Of a stretch of DNA of 64,000 nt, positions 21,107-31,543 are shown piece by piece. How positions within the stretch are numbered: the stretch's first letter is position 1; each line of letters starts with the position of its first letter. The notes below the pieces were generated by a model, which saw only the letters and a list, made by a program, of their open reading frames with translations, was not told the origin of the DNA and did no database searches. The DNA is from Erpobdella octoculata (lineage: Eukaryota > Annelida > Clitellata > Hirudinida > Erpobdellidae), in NCBI GenBank assembly GCA_963978895.1, contig OZ022240.1, positions 18,939,983-19,003,982 of the forward strand, in the 5' to 3' direction. A program made the translations under genes and the position numbers.

Positions 21107-21365
21107 TGTTATATATATATGTTTGTTTAAATATATATATATATGGGCGTATATATATATGTATATATGTATATATATATATATATATATGTGTATATAT
21201 ATATGTATATATATAGATCAGTTTTTATTCTATTTCCTTCTTTATTATATCATAAGCAAACAAATTTATATTAAGAATAGATAATCAGAAAGATCTAGTA
21301 AGTGTTAGCAGCCACTTAAGTAGATTATATTATTACCATTTAATTAGAATAATAAAGATATAACA
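21107..21365 (+). repeat. 5' LTR of the Gypsy element
   Basis: Starts TGTTATATATAT and ends TATAACA. The first half is an AT/GT microsatellite, the second unique sequence (gatcagtttttattctattt ... aataaagatataaca, with an AATAAA signal at about 21351). The ttgacgacgaggatg just after it occupies the primer-site position but does not start with the usual TGG. Confidence 0.9.
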
Positions 21366-21377
21366 TTGACGACGAGG

Positions 21378-24300
21378 ATGTCAAAGGACCAAGATTCAAA
21401 CATAGCACAATTGCTTAAGTTTCTAATTGAAAAAGAGGCTCGAGAAAAAGAAGAAAAACTTGAGAGGGAAGCTCGAGAAAAAGAAGAGAAACTTGAGAGG
21501 GAAGCTCGAGAAAAAGAAGAGAAACTTGAGAGGGAAGCTCGAGAAAAAGAAGAAAAGAGAATTGAAAAAGAAGAAACTGAAAAAAAATTTCTTCAGCTAA
21601 TCTCAATGATACAGGACAATAATTCCGTCAAAGTAAGACCAGACCTCTACAAACGAATTGAGCAATTTGTTTACGATCCAGATCAAGGCCTTACATTCAC
21701 TGATTGGATTGGGCGATTTGAAGAAGCTGTTCAGTCAGTCGGAGGCGAATCAATGAGCGATAAAGAAAAAAGAGCAACTCTGACCGGGAAGCTTCAACAA
21801 AACGAATACACACTACTTAAGGGTAGTATATTGCCGAGAACAATCGAGAATCTAAACTATGAAGAGACAAAAGGTTGGTTAGAAAAACTGTTTGGCAATA
21901 AAAAAAGCATTCATCAAAGACGGTTTGATTTTGAAAACGTCCAAATAAGGGACTCAGAGACTTTCAGGGCATTCGGTACAAGGGTGAACAGGCTGTGCAA
22001 CGAAGCACAATGGGAAAATTTTACAAAAGAAGCCAGTATGTGCTTACATTTTATATGGGGATTGAAGGATCCGAAATATTTAAACATTAAGCACAAATTA
22101 CTGCTCAGGGTAGAACAAGAGTGCTCACTGGAAGAACTTATTGAAGAATGTGAAAAGATAAAACTGTTACATACAGAAAAAATGATGATTTCAGAAACCT
22201 TAGTTAATAAGGTTAATCACAATACAGAGAAATCACCCAAAAAATCTTCCAGCCAAGAAATCCGGGGTTCATCCGTAAACAAAAATGTTTGTTTTCGCTG
22301 TGGAAAACCGGGACATTTTGCTGCCAACTGCAGAACTGATGATAGAAGTCCCAAAAGATTTTTCAGTAGAAAGAGAAGTCCAAGTTTAAGGAGGAGTCCA
22401 AGTCCGTCGTATAGGCGACACGAAATACGGCAAGTCAGAACAATTCCCAGCAAGCGAACAGTTATAGCAGCCAATAGAAGATACACCACTGTGAAATTTG
22501 GTGATGTCGAAATTAGGATGCAACTGGACTCCGGAGCCGATGTCACAATCATCAGTACAAAAACTTGGGTGAAGATTGGTTCACCACGGCTAGATAAGGC
22601 AACAACAAAAATTGGTGCTGCAAACGGTACTGAAATTCAAGTACTAGGTGAATTTCAAACCAAATTTTCGTGCGCAGGATTCACAGGCAATGGACGCTGT
22701 TTTGTGGCCAAAAATACGACACAGCTTCTAGGAATTGAATGGATGGATCAACTTCCACCAATGATAAAAGCGTTTGATGCAATCTGTTGTTCTGTTGCAG
22801 AAAAGCCTTCGCAGGAAGAAACCAGTTTAGCTGTTCGTTTACAAACAGAGTTTCCAAATGTTTTCAAGGAAGAATTGGGCCATTGCAGTAAAAAGAAGGC
22901 AAGATTGCTCCTTAAGTCAGAGTCTCAGCCAAAATTTTGCAGACCACGAAAAATACCTTTTGCTTACGAAGAAATAACCATTAGGGAACTTGAAAGACTG
23001 GTCAATGTAGGAGTTCTTAAAAGAGTTGAATACAGTCACTGGGCGGCACCGATTGTGGTTGTTCCAAAGAAAAGCGGAACGGTGCGCATCTGTGCTGATT
23101 TTAAAACAGGCCTTAACGACGCGCTTGAGATGCACCAACATCCACTTCCAACACCGGATGAAATTTTTTCAAAATTAAACCAAGGAGCTTGGTTTACTCA
23201 AGTAGATTTTGCTGATGCATATCTACAGTTGGAAATGGATGAATCGTCAAAAGAGCTCGTTACGATCAACACTCCTAAAGGTCTATATCAGTACCAGAGA
23301 CTTCCCTTTGGAGTAAAAAGTGCACCAGGTATTTTCCAGGAAACAATGGATAATTTAACTTCAGGGTTAAAAGGTTGTGCAGCTTACCTGGACGATGTAA
23401 TTGTGACCGGCACAACATTGGAAGAACACAATATGAATGTTCTTGAACTATTCAAACGGATTTCAGATTTTGGTTTTAGAGTCAAGATGGACAAGTGCTC
23501 TTTTGCCAAGAAAGAGATTAAATTTCTAGGTCATATTATCAGCAAAGAAGGCCGAAAACCAGACCCAGAAAAGATAACAGCAATTGTAGAAATGCCCCCA
23601 CCAAAAGACAGGAAACAGTTAAAATCGTTTTTGGGTATGGTTAGTTACTATTCTGTTTTTGTACCAAAGATGAGACAAATGAGAGGCCCACTAGATGAAT
23701 TGGAAAAAAATGAGAAATTTGAATGGTTAAGAGTACACCAGGAATCTTTCACAAACCTTAAGAAGGTGTTACAATCAAATTTATTGCTCACGCATTATGA
23801 TCCCAAAAGAGACATCGTAATAGCTGCTGATGCATGTGAATACGGAATTGGAGCAGTGATTTCACACCGATTTCGTAATGGAACAGAAAAAGCAGTCGCT
23901 CATGCAGGCCGGGCGCTGACCCAAGCAGAAAAGAATTACGGCCAAATAGAAAAAGAAGCTTTAGCCCTAGTTTTTGCAGTAAGGAAATTCCATAGATTTG
24001 TTTACGGAAGGCGGTTTACGCTTTTGACCGATCACAAGCCTCTCTTGTCAGTATTTGGTTCAAAAAAAGGAATATCTGCACACGCTGCAAACAGACTACA
24101 GAGATGGGAGCTGATACTTTTAGCTTATGATTTTGAGATCGAATATCGTCGAACAGCAAATTTTGGTCAAGCTGATGCCTTATCAAGACTCATTGATTCC
24201 AAAAAAACAACAGGAAATGAGGATTTGATAATAGCAGGTGTAAACGAAGACATCACAATGATACAAGAGGATACGATGAGACAATTACCTGTTAGTAAGA

Positions 24301-25751
24301 AAGATATTCAAATTATGACAGAAGAAGACTCTGAACTCAGAGAGTTAAGTGAGATCATTAAAAAAGGATTTTGGCCAAAAGTTAAACCTGGATCAAACTG
24401 GAATGCATTCCAAAGTAAAGCAACTGATTTGACTTTACATGATGGCGTTCTATTTATGGGTGTAAGAGCAGTAATTCCAAAAAAACTGCAACAGCGTATA
24501 TTGAGGATGCTACATCAGGGCCATCCAGGAATTACGAGAATGAAAATGCTGGCCAGACAGTCGGTGTATTGGCATGGAATCGATAGAGATATTGAAAGTA
24601 TGGTGAAAACCTGTGATGCATGTCAAAAAGCAGCTAAAATGCCTATAAAAAACACGTTGTCACCATGGCCTGAACCATCACAGGCCTGGGAGAGAATTCA
24701 CATTGATTTTGCGGGACCAATGGAGAATTCAATGTTTCTGGTTGTTGTGGACGCATATTCAAAATGGCCAGAAATAATACAAATGAGTACGGCTACCTCA
24801 ACAACGACAATTCGCGAGCTGAACAGAATGTTTGCTCGGTATGGATTTCCCAAGACATTGGTATCAGATAACGGAACACAATTTACTTCTATGGAATTTG
24901 AAAGATTTTGTCAGTCAAAATTTATCAGTCATATCCGAATACCTCCTTTTCATCCACAAAGTAATGGTCAAGCAGAAAGATTTGTTGATACTTTCAAAAG
25001 AACCATACAAAAGCTAAAAGGTGAAGGAATTACCGAGGAATTAGTGCAAAAGTTTTTGTTGTGTTATAGATCTACACCATGCCCATCTAGTCCACATCAA
25101 AAATCTCCCGCAGAAAATTTTTTGGGGAGACAAATTAGAACACCACTATCAGACTTACAACTAAGTACTAAAAAAGACAAAAAGCATTCAGAAAAAAAGT
25201 CTTGCATGAAGAGACAGTTCGACGAAAGGAATGGGGCAAGACCGAGAGTTTTTAAAGAACAAGATGCGGTGTACGCTAGAGATTATAAAAATCCAAACCA
25301 TCCCAGATGGATACCAGGGAAGATTTTAAAAAGAATTGGAAAAACGGTTTACGAAGTCGAGATTGACAGAAGGATTACAAAAAGGCATACAAATCAATTA
25401 AGACCAAGGAATTTAGATTGGGCACTTAAAGAAATGTTTCAGACTTTCGACATGCCAGTGCCCCTTCAAGATAAAAGTGATAAAGAGAAAGCCCCGGTAA
25501 GAATTGTGTTCCCAGAAGAGGAAGAGATGTTGGAACCAGACATAAACGCAACCCCTCGGCTTACGGAGAATGAGGATGGAGAGAATAGACAAGGAGACCA
25601 TGTTCCGAGCCATATAGATAATGAAGCCAATCCGGAGGAATTGTCACACATTCCAACAGGAATAGAACCAGAGGCAAGACCTAAACGTTATTGCAACCCT
25701 CCAAAACGGATAGTACTGGACCCCAGTAGAAAATCATATAATTTTCTATAA
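21378..25751 (+). CDS. Gag-pol polyprotein of a Ty3/Gypsy retrotransposon
   Basis: A single intact frame of about 1,457 codons. I chose ATG 21378 because the frame extends upstream only four codons to a TTG inside the primer-site region. Order: coiled coil with an 11-residue repeat (LEREAREKEEK, about residues 15-75), capsid-like gag, zinc knuckle CFRCGKPGHFAANC (about 305), aspartic protease LDSGADVTII (about 382), reverse transcriptase with VDFADAYLQLEM and YLDDVIVTG (about 669), RNase H (AADACEYGIGAVIS about 815, TDHKPLL about 884), integrase HHCC finger (HQGHPG...CDACQ, about 1045-1080) and catalytic core D-D-E (HIDFAGP, VSDNGTQFT, NGQAERF). The tail has a WIPGKILKRIG stretch like the GPY/F module. 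The order is that of Ty3/Gypsy. All catalytic motifs are present and no stop or frameshift is seen. No envelope frame follows. Confidence 0.95.
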   Translation: MSKDQDSNIAQLLKFLIEKEAREKEEKLEREAREKEEKLEREAREKEEKLEREAREKEEKRIEKEETEKKFLQLISMIQDNNSVKVRPDLYKRIEQFVYDPDQGLTFTDWIGRFEEAVQSVGGESMSDKEKRATLTGKLQQNEYTLLKGSILPRTIENLNYEETKGWLEKLFGNKKSIHQRRFDFENVQIRDSETFRAFGTRVNRLCNEAQWENFTKEASMCLHFIWGLKDPKYLNIKHKLLLRVEQECSLEELIEECEKIKLLHTEKMMISETLVNKVNHNTEKSPKKSSSQEIRGSSVNKNVCFRCGKPGHFAANCRTDDRSPKRFFSRKRSPSLRRSPSPSYRRHEIRQVRTIPSKRTVIAANRRYTTVKFGDVEIRMQLDSGADVTIISTKTWVKIGSPRLDKATTKIGAANGTEIQVLGEFQTKFSCAGFTGNGRCFVAKNTTQLLGIEWMDQLPPMIKAFDAICCSVAEKPSQEETSLAVRLQTEFPNVFKEELGHCSKKKARLLLKSESQPKFCRPRKIPFAYEEITIRELERLVNVGVLKRVEYSHWAAPIVVVPKKSGTVRICADFKTGLNDALEMHQHPLPTPDEIFSKLNQGAWFTQVDFADAYLQLEMDESSKELVTINTPKGLYQYQRLPFGVKSAPGIFQETMDNLTSGLKGCAAYLDDVIVTGTTLEEHNMNVLELFKRISDFGFRVKMDKCSFAKKEIKFLGHIISKEGRKPDPEKITAIVEMPPPKDRKQLKSFLGMVSYYSVFVPKMRQMRGPLDELEKNEKFEWLRVHQESFTNLKKVLQSNLLLTHYDPKRDIVIAADACEYGIGAVISHRFRNGTEKAVAHAGRALTQAEKNYGQIEKEALALVFAVRKFHRFVYGRRFTLLTDHKPLLSVFGSKKGISAHAANRLQRWELILLAYDFEIEYRRTANFGQADALSRLIDSKKTTGNEDLIIAGVNEDITMIQEDTMRQLPVSKKDIQIMTEEDSELRELSEIIKKGFWPKVKPGSNWNAFQSKATDLTLHDGVLFMGVRAVIPKKLQQRILRMLHQGHPGITRMKMLARQSVYWHGIDRDIESMVKTCDACQKAAKMPIKNTLSPWPEPSQAWERIHIDFAGPMENSMFLVVVDAYSKWPEIIQMSTATSTTTIRELNRMFARYGFPKTLVSDNGTQFTSMEFERFCQSKFISHIRIPPFHPQSNGQAERFVDTFKRTIQKLKGEGITEELVQKFLLCYRSTPCPSSPHQKSPAENFLGRQIRTPLSDLQLSTKKDKKHSEKKSCMKRQFDERNGARPRVFKEQDAVYARDYKNPNHPRWIPGKILKRIGKTVYEVEIDRRITKRHTNQLRPRNLDWALKEMFQTFDMPVPLQDKSDKEKAPVRIVFPEEEEMLEPDINATPRLTENEDGENRQGDHVPSHIDNEANPEELSHIPTGIEPEARPKRYCNPPKRIVLDPSRKSYNFL

Positions 25752-25762
25752 AGAGGGGGAGG
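25751..25762 (+). other. Polypurine tract of the Gypsy element
   Basis: Reads aaagagggggagg directly before TGTT of the 3' LTR at 25763, overlapping the end of the stop codon. Confidence 0.85.
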
Positions 25763-25817
25763 TGTTATATATATATGTTTGTTTAAATATATATATATGG
25801 GCGTATATATATATGTA

Positions 25818-25875
<58 letters not shown>

Positions 25876-25880
<5 letters not shown>

Positions 25881-27098
25881 GAATGTTTGTATGTTAATGT
25901 CCTTTATGCATTGCTACACCATTCATCCGATCGTAATGAAATTTTTACACAACCTTGAGAGTCAAGGGGAATCAAAAATAAAATTTTTTTTTTTTAAATC
26001 CATCACAAAATGTGCGGAGCGGAGCGGGTGAGCGAGCGGGAACTATATATATATGTATGTGCGTATGTATGTGTGTATGTATGTATGTGTATGTGCATGT
26101 ATGTGTGTCTGTGTGTTTGTTTATGTATGTACTAGCGGAGATACCCGGCGTTGCCCAGGTTTTTTAGAGGTTTTTCTAATGTTTGTCTCTTTCTCTCCCG
26201 TTTCCTTTCCCACCTGCTTTCCCACTCCTGTTCGCTTTCCCGTTTTTGGTCGTTTTCCCGCTGCCAGTTGCTTTCCCGCTCCCGGTCGCTTTCCCGCTCC
26301 CGGTCGCTTTCCCGCTCCCGGTCGCTTTCCCGCTCCCGGTCGCTTTCCCGCTCCCGGTTGCTTTCCCGCTCCCGGTCGTTTTCCCGTTCCCGGTCGCTGT
26401 CCCGTTCCCGCTCACGTTTGCTCTCCCATTCCCGCTTACGCTTGCTTTTCCGTTCACGCTCGCTGTCCGTTCCGGGTCGCTTTCCCGTTTCTATAATAGA
26501 CAAACTAACCCACAAACATTCATATATATATATATATAGTCTTAGCAAATCTATTTTACGTTTTATAGGCTAACAGAAGTTATGAAAAAATGTAAAAGAG
26601 AAAATGAGCGTGAACGGGAACGGTAACGGGAGAGCAACCGTGACCGGGAATGAGAGAGCAAGCATGACCGGGAACGGGAGAGCAAGCGTGAGCGGGAACG
26701 GGAAAGCGACCGGGAACGGGAAAGCGACCGAGAACGGGAAAGCGACCGGGAACGGGAAAGCGACCGGGAACGGGAAAGCTACCGGGAACGGGAAAGCGAC
26801 CGGGAACGCGGAAAGCGACCGGGAACGCGGAAAGCGACCGGGAACGCGGAAAGCGACCGGGAACGCGGAAAGCGACTGGAATCGGGAGAGCAAGCTTGGA
26901 AGGAAACGCGAGCAAGAGAGAAAATCGATAACAAAACTTCTGAGCGGGAAAGCGACCGGGAGCTGGAAAACGACCGAGAGCGGAAAAGCGACCGGGAACG
27001 CTACGAAAACGGGAAAGTGGAGAAGGGAACGGGAGCGAGAGAGACAAACATTAGAAAAACCTCTAAAAACCCCGGGCAACGCCGGGTAACCCCGCTAG
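25876..27098 (+). mobile_element. Composite Helitron with a nested inverted Helitron
   Basis: Starts in an AT run with ataaatgaatgtttgtatg, a body (tgtcctttatgcattgctac ...) and a run of gcgaccgggaacgggaaa minisatellite units (26700-26880). It ends with the hairpin cccgggcaacgccggg and CTAG at 27095-27098, next to T. Inside, 26132-26539 is the same kind of element in the opposite direction (CTAG end at 26132-26135), with minisatellite units on the other strand. No helicase or Rep coding sequence, so non-autonomous. The same composite recurs at 49498-50621. Confidence 0.8.
26132..26539 (-). mobile_element. Inner Helitron, opposite orientation
   Basis: The minus-strand 3' end is ctag at 26132 with hairpin acccggcgttgcccagg next to it. 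About eight tandem units of gctttcccgctcccggtc follow, and the minus-strand 5' end lies near 26539 in a tatata run before gaatgtttgtggg. The proline/serine/arginine-rich frames on both strands are minisatellite artefacts. Confidence 0.7.
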
Positions 27099-27299
27099 TA
27101 TATATATATATATATATATGTGTATATATATATGTATATATATAGATCAGTTTTTATTCTATTTCCTTCTTTATTATATCATAAGCAAACAAATTTATAT
27201 TAAGAATAGATAATCAGAAAGATCTAGTATGTGTTAGCAGCCACTTAAGTAGATTATATTATTACCATTTAATTAGAATAATAAAGATATAACAATAAC

Positions 27300-27646
27300 A
27301 TAATCACATTTGACCTCAATTAAATTTTCACATTTAAAACACACTTTGTCTGCAGAATAAGTGAATATCTGGTTACAACAACAATGGCATAACTGTGAGA
27401 AAAGAAATAAGGCGGATGCCTTGTGATATCAATCAGCAAGGGACACATTTGTTGTCATGCTCAGAAAAATCGTAGGAAAATAGTCCAATTTGACGGCATC
27501 TGAAATTATTATCAGTCAAAATTTCAGGATGTCCAGTATTTGCCAGTTAATAAGATCCTTGGTGATGATTGGTCGTTTATGAACTTGAATGATGTGCAAT
27601 TGAACTTTCTATATTTTTGTGTCAGTGTAATATTTGTTTATTGTAG
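27300..27646. other. Probable intron or upstream region of host gene 1
   Basis: No repeat or gene recognised. It ends in a good 3' splice site, tttgtttattgtag, at 27646. Confidence 0.4.
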
Positions 27647-28738
27647 CTGCTGAGACTTTTTATTCTTGGAATGTAATTCAAAAAAAGAAAATAGTAAATA
27701 TGCCATGCACTGAAATCATGATTAAAAATGGCCTGGGTTACTGCTACTGTAATGACACCTGCAATGTCATGGAACAATGCAATGGTTCATCAGTAGAAAA
27801 CTGTTTTGAAAATTTTAGAAATTCTTGCAACTGTGAGTATTCTTTTTATTTATTAGATTTTTTAAAAATAGTTTTTGAACTCTGAAGTTTTTATTTTTGA
27901 TGCATTTATTTTTAGTTCAGATAAGGGTCTTATCTAAATGGATAAATATAAATGGATATCTTAGATGAAAATGAAAATATTATGAATGTGAGCCTTTCAA
28001 GCAGCAATGGTTTTGTACTTTCAAGGCCTTAAGCCCAGTACACACTGATCAGGTTTTGCTGGTACTAGTCATTTGGCACCAGAATTTTGAGTTTGTGTCA
28101 CGAAAAACGTGTGTGGAGTTAGCAATTTTGCTGGCCGTGCAAATAAAAAAAATTTGTTTGTGTCCTCGGGCTGTGCTATACATTGTTGGATGGGGTTATA
28201 AAAATGGAATCTAATGGTACAATTTATTTAAGCTTCAGCTTTGAATGTATGATGGGAAGATTGTGTTTTTTTCAAGAGATTTGTGCACAAACAAGCAAGC
28301 AAAACCAGTGGCAAAGTTAATAAATGAGATTTGAATATATTCGTTCACATTTTGAGTATTTGGGTCATATTTTTACTATTTGCATTTTTTAACACTTAAC
28401 TTCTTAATTTTTTTTACTTAACAATAGTTTGTCTAGAACCAAGTCTGAAAATACAGATGAATGATTCATGGGGCGATCCTGTGTATTTATTTGGAAATAA
28501 TGACAAATTTGAAATTTATTTACTGGGTACCTACTCAGAAGATGTATTTGAGAGACGTTTTATTAATTATTTGATCAATGACGACAGATTTTATGAATTC
28601 ACGAATGGGTCAATATCTGTGATAAAAAGTACACACAATGTTTCTTCTATCCAAATAACTGTGGTACTGTTAAATTCTACGACAGACGATACTGTTAGTG
28701 TTTTCAACATTACCGAATTATTTTGCTCATATTATTGA
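27647..28738 (+). CDS. Host gene 1, last two exons (cysteine-rich, unknown)
   Basis: Exon 27647-27832 follows the acceptor ttattgtag and ends at donor ct|gtgagt. It encodes MPCTEIMIKNGLGYCYCNDT then CNVMEQCNGSSVENC, with eight closely spaced cysteines and an N-glycosylation motif. Exon 28428-28738 follows acceptor aacaatag and joins in phase 1 without a stop (...NSCNFCLEPSLKIQ...). It encodes a roughly 100-residue segment with several N-x-S/T motifs and ends FCSYY at TGA/TAA near 28738. A possible AATAAA signal lies at about 28803. The cysteines and sequons suggest an extracellular or secreted protein. I do not recognise the family, and the upstream exons are not identified. Confidence 0.5.
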
Positions 28739-29137
28739 TATAATATTCTTAAAATAATTTTAAATGGGTGATAATTACCATTTTATCGATGATCAACTAC
28801 ACAATAAAAAATGAATTCATGAGGTAAGTGTAAACGTGACGAATATACTTTCTAGCGATTTGTTACGTTAAAGCTTTACGTTATTTATAACACAATATTT
28901 CCTCGAATTATAATTCCGGCTTAGTACTTCTTTTGCGCTGACTCAATCTAATTATATCTCACGTTTCAGAAATCTCTTGATTCTGACAACTCTTGATTCT
29001 ATTAGATAACTTTTATCAACTTGGTTAACTACAGAGTCTATTCTCTAAAACTCTCAATCTAGATTTCACGAACCGACTTATTCTGCTTCCCTAACTTCAC
29101 TGAACTAACCCCTGAGGTTACAAAATAGGAAAAGGCT

Positions 29138-29142
<5 letters not shown>
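28739..29142. other. 3' flank of host gene 1
   Basis: AT-rich, with an AATAAA at about 28803. Nothing else recognised. Confidence 0.4.

Positions 29143-29227
<85 letters not shown>
29143..29227. repeat. (AT)n microsatellite
   Basis: About 85 bp of pure AT dinucleotide directly beside the outer inverted-repeat element that begins at 29228. Confidence 0.95.
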
Positions 29228-29230
<3 letters not shown>

Positions 29231-29235
29231 GCTTG

Positions 29236-31543
29236 CAGTGATATTTTAGTAACGAAAACTAAAACTAATACGAACAAGTAAATTAAAAACGAATTTTTAA
29301 AACCAATGCTCTTATATGTAATTAAAACACAAATTTTGCAATCAATTTTTTCTTATATTACTCTTTTATTTTATATTAAAGTCGAAATATCTTAATTATA
29401 TCGAAATATCGAAATTAATTAAAATTAACTAAATTAATTGACTTATTGTAAAACTAATAATTGAATATTGCATTGTCTTCTATTTTGAGCATGTATGCAA
29501 AATTTGAAAAAAATCTATCATCAGGAAGTGACTCAAAAATTGATTGCAAGATTTGAAACAGACAGAGAAACAGACAGACAGAGAAACAGAGACGACGAGT
29601 TAATAAAAGCATTGGTAAAAAAGATTGACCATAGTTAACTAAAACTATAACGAAACGAAAATTGAATTTTACAACTAAAACTAGAATGATTTGTTCTAGA
29701 ACTAACTAAAACGAAAATAAATAAATTCAAATATTTAGTTACTTTTTCGTTATTTAAAAAAAGTTTGTAATTAAAATTTATAATTATCATAGACATCGAT
29801 GTATTAAGAAACATAAACAAAATCAATTTCATTTCTTCGGTTTCTCAATATCGGCCCGAAATGTCTAAGAACGTTCTTTTAATCTCCGTATTTGACAGAA
29901 GTTGGTGTGTTGTTTTTGTAAACGATATTAATATGGCAAGTTTAGTTAAACAGTTTTCTGGTCGCAAGCGGGGCAGCAATGTGTGGACTTATTTTAAATT
30001 TGAAGAAACAGAAAACAAAAGTCAATGTCTTGTGGCTTTAGCGAATGGTTCAAAATGAATGCGATGAAAGTGAGGAAACAGTTTTTGATGAATGTGAAAT
30101 AATTTCTAATAGCAGTATTCTCAGCGATGATGCAAACGACGAAAGTGAAGATGAAGATAACGATCCATCTGACATCCAGCAAATTGACCTTGCTGACATA
30201 AGGAACATTTTATCGTATCAGAGGCTTATGTGCATTGCCCATACAATTCAACTGATAAAGCCTATAGTCATTATAGCAATCTTTCAATAAAGTTTGCCAG
30301 GTTATAAACAAAATTAAAAAATCAAGCATGTCAGTTGGAAAGTTGAAAAATAAAACAGGTAAGATTCTACTATCCGACAACAGCACACGTTGGAATAGTA
30401 CTTACCGAATGATTCAGCGACTTATTTTAGTAAAAGAAGCAGTAAATAATATTTTAGCTGACCTGAAGTTAGATACACTTCTTGTAAGTGAATGGGTCAG
30501 ATTGGAAGAACTACATGATTTACTAAAACCATTTGCTGAACAGACGGACAAACTCCAGAGTGACAGTAGGTCACTGTCTTATGTCATTTCTGCATTGTTG
30601 GAGCTTGAGTATCATCTCCAAAGTTGTAATGCTCCAAAAGCCATGCTGGAGGACATCAACTCACGTTTCAGGTGCTTGCGTGACCCATCCTGCAATGATT
30701 TTATGGCACTTCCAGCTGCAAGTTGCTTGCTTGATCCATCTGTTGCTTCTGTTATTGTTACGGCTGACATGTCACATTTGTGTGAAGCAGCTCAAGAATT
30801 TATTCTTAATGAGGTAGGTATTCAATTAATTGTGATTTATGATTTCAAATTTGTTTGAATTGTCTTGATTTATTTTGTTAATAATTTATTTTGTTAATTG
30901 AAACATATTTTATGTGTATAGGTTAAACTCCAACCCTATCTACAAAAGCAGCCATCAAGTCAACTGCAATTGTCGACAGTCCACTCAACGATGAAAGATT
31001 TTCCCCTGCTTTCAGCAAAACTGGCTGGACAGTCAACAAGGCAAGTGGCTCTTGATGTGGATGGTGTTCTGTTAAAAAACCATCTCACTCAATATATTAA
31101 AGAAATCAGCTCATCCCCATATGACTACAGCCTCTCCTCAATTGAGTTCTGGTGCCAGAAACAGCAATTGAATACTTCAGTCCTTCCTGTGCGCTTTTAT
31201 GGAGCGACTTTTTCCAGTTTGTGGGATTTTGACAGCTGGCAGATGCAACAGGATGGAGAAATCATTAAATATGCGTGCTTGGTTGAAAGTAAACCAAGAT
31301 CTACTTGTTGACATGGACAATTAATGTTTATTATATTGAAATAAAAATATATGAGCAAAAATTTCAATCGTGTCGGAATAAACTAATAATAACTAAACTA
31401 AACTAGAATGATAGCACTGAAACTATATAGAAACTAAAATAATTGCATTTAGGAAAACTAAAACTAAATAAAATAAAAAAAGGCTTTCGTCAAAACTAAC
31501 TAAAACTAAAACTAAAATGATTTTCATAACTAAAATATCACTG
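29236..31543 (+). mobile_element. hAT element with transposase remains
   Basis: 2,308 bp with inverted ends CAGTGATATTTTAGT and a perfect 8-bp duplication CAGGCTTG (29228-29235 and 31544-31551), both hAT hallmarks. The duplicated 8 bp are the very first bases of another inverted-repeat element (31544-32389), so this hAT landed exactly at that element's left tip. Confidence 0.9.
29931..31314 (+). pseudogene. hAT transposase, decayed
   Basis: Starts with a BED-type finger region (GRKRGSNVWTYFKFEETENK, about 29956-30015). An acidic stretch (SEDEDNDPSDIQ) follows, then the hAT core (SDNSTRWNSTYRMIQRLI at about 30376, ALPAASCLLDPS). A possible intron at 30813-30921 (gag|gtaggt ... tgtatag|gtt) precedes QPYLQKQ and SIEFWCQKQQ, where the dimerisation domain should be. 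Frames shift several times and key catalytic regions are missing, so it is inactive. Confidence 0.7.

Larger units (their letters stand above)
21107..27294 (+). mobile_element. Full-length Ty3/Gypsy retrotransposon
   Basis: Bounded by a 5-bp target duplication ATAAC (21102-21106 and 27295-27299). It has a 259-bp 5' LTR, one uninterrupted gag-pol frame, a polypurine tract and a 3' LTR that is split by a Helitron. Outside the microsatellite part, the two LTRs show one difference in about 155 bp that I compared, so the insertion is young. It could be active apart from the Helitron in its 3' LTR, which may disturb transcription or reverse transcription. Confidence 0.93.
25763..27294 (+). repeat. 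3' LTR of the Gypsy element, split by a Helitron
   Basis: The left part (25763 to about 25875) matches the start of the 5' LTR. The right part (27099-27294) matches the rest and ends TATAACA. The insertion point lies within the AT microsatellite of the LTR, so its left border cannot be placed exactly. Confidence 0.88.

Noticed and set aside
26053..27089. Long proline-, serine- or arginine-rich reading frames on both strands (also at 11414-11689, 34650-35202, 38026-38316 and 49702-50632)
   Set aside because: They are translations of the 18-bp Helitron minisatellite in several frames at once, with no start context, domain or splice evidence.
25763..27300. Possible envelope gene after pol in the Gypsy element
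   Set aside because: The stop of gag-pol is immediately followed by the polypurine tract and LTR; there is no room for another frame.
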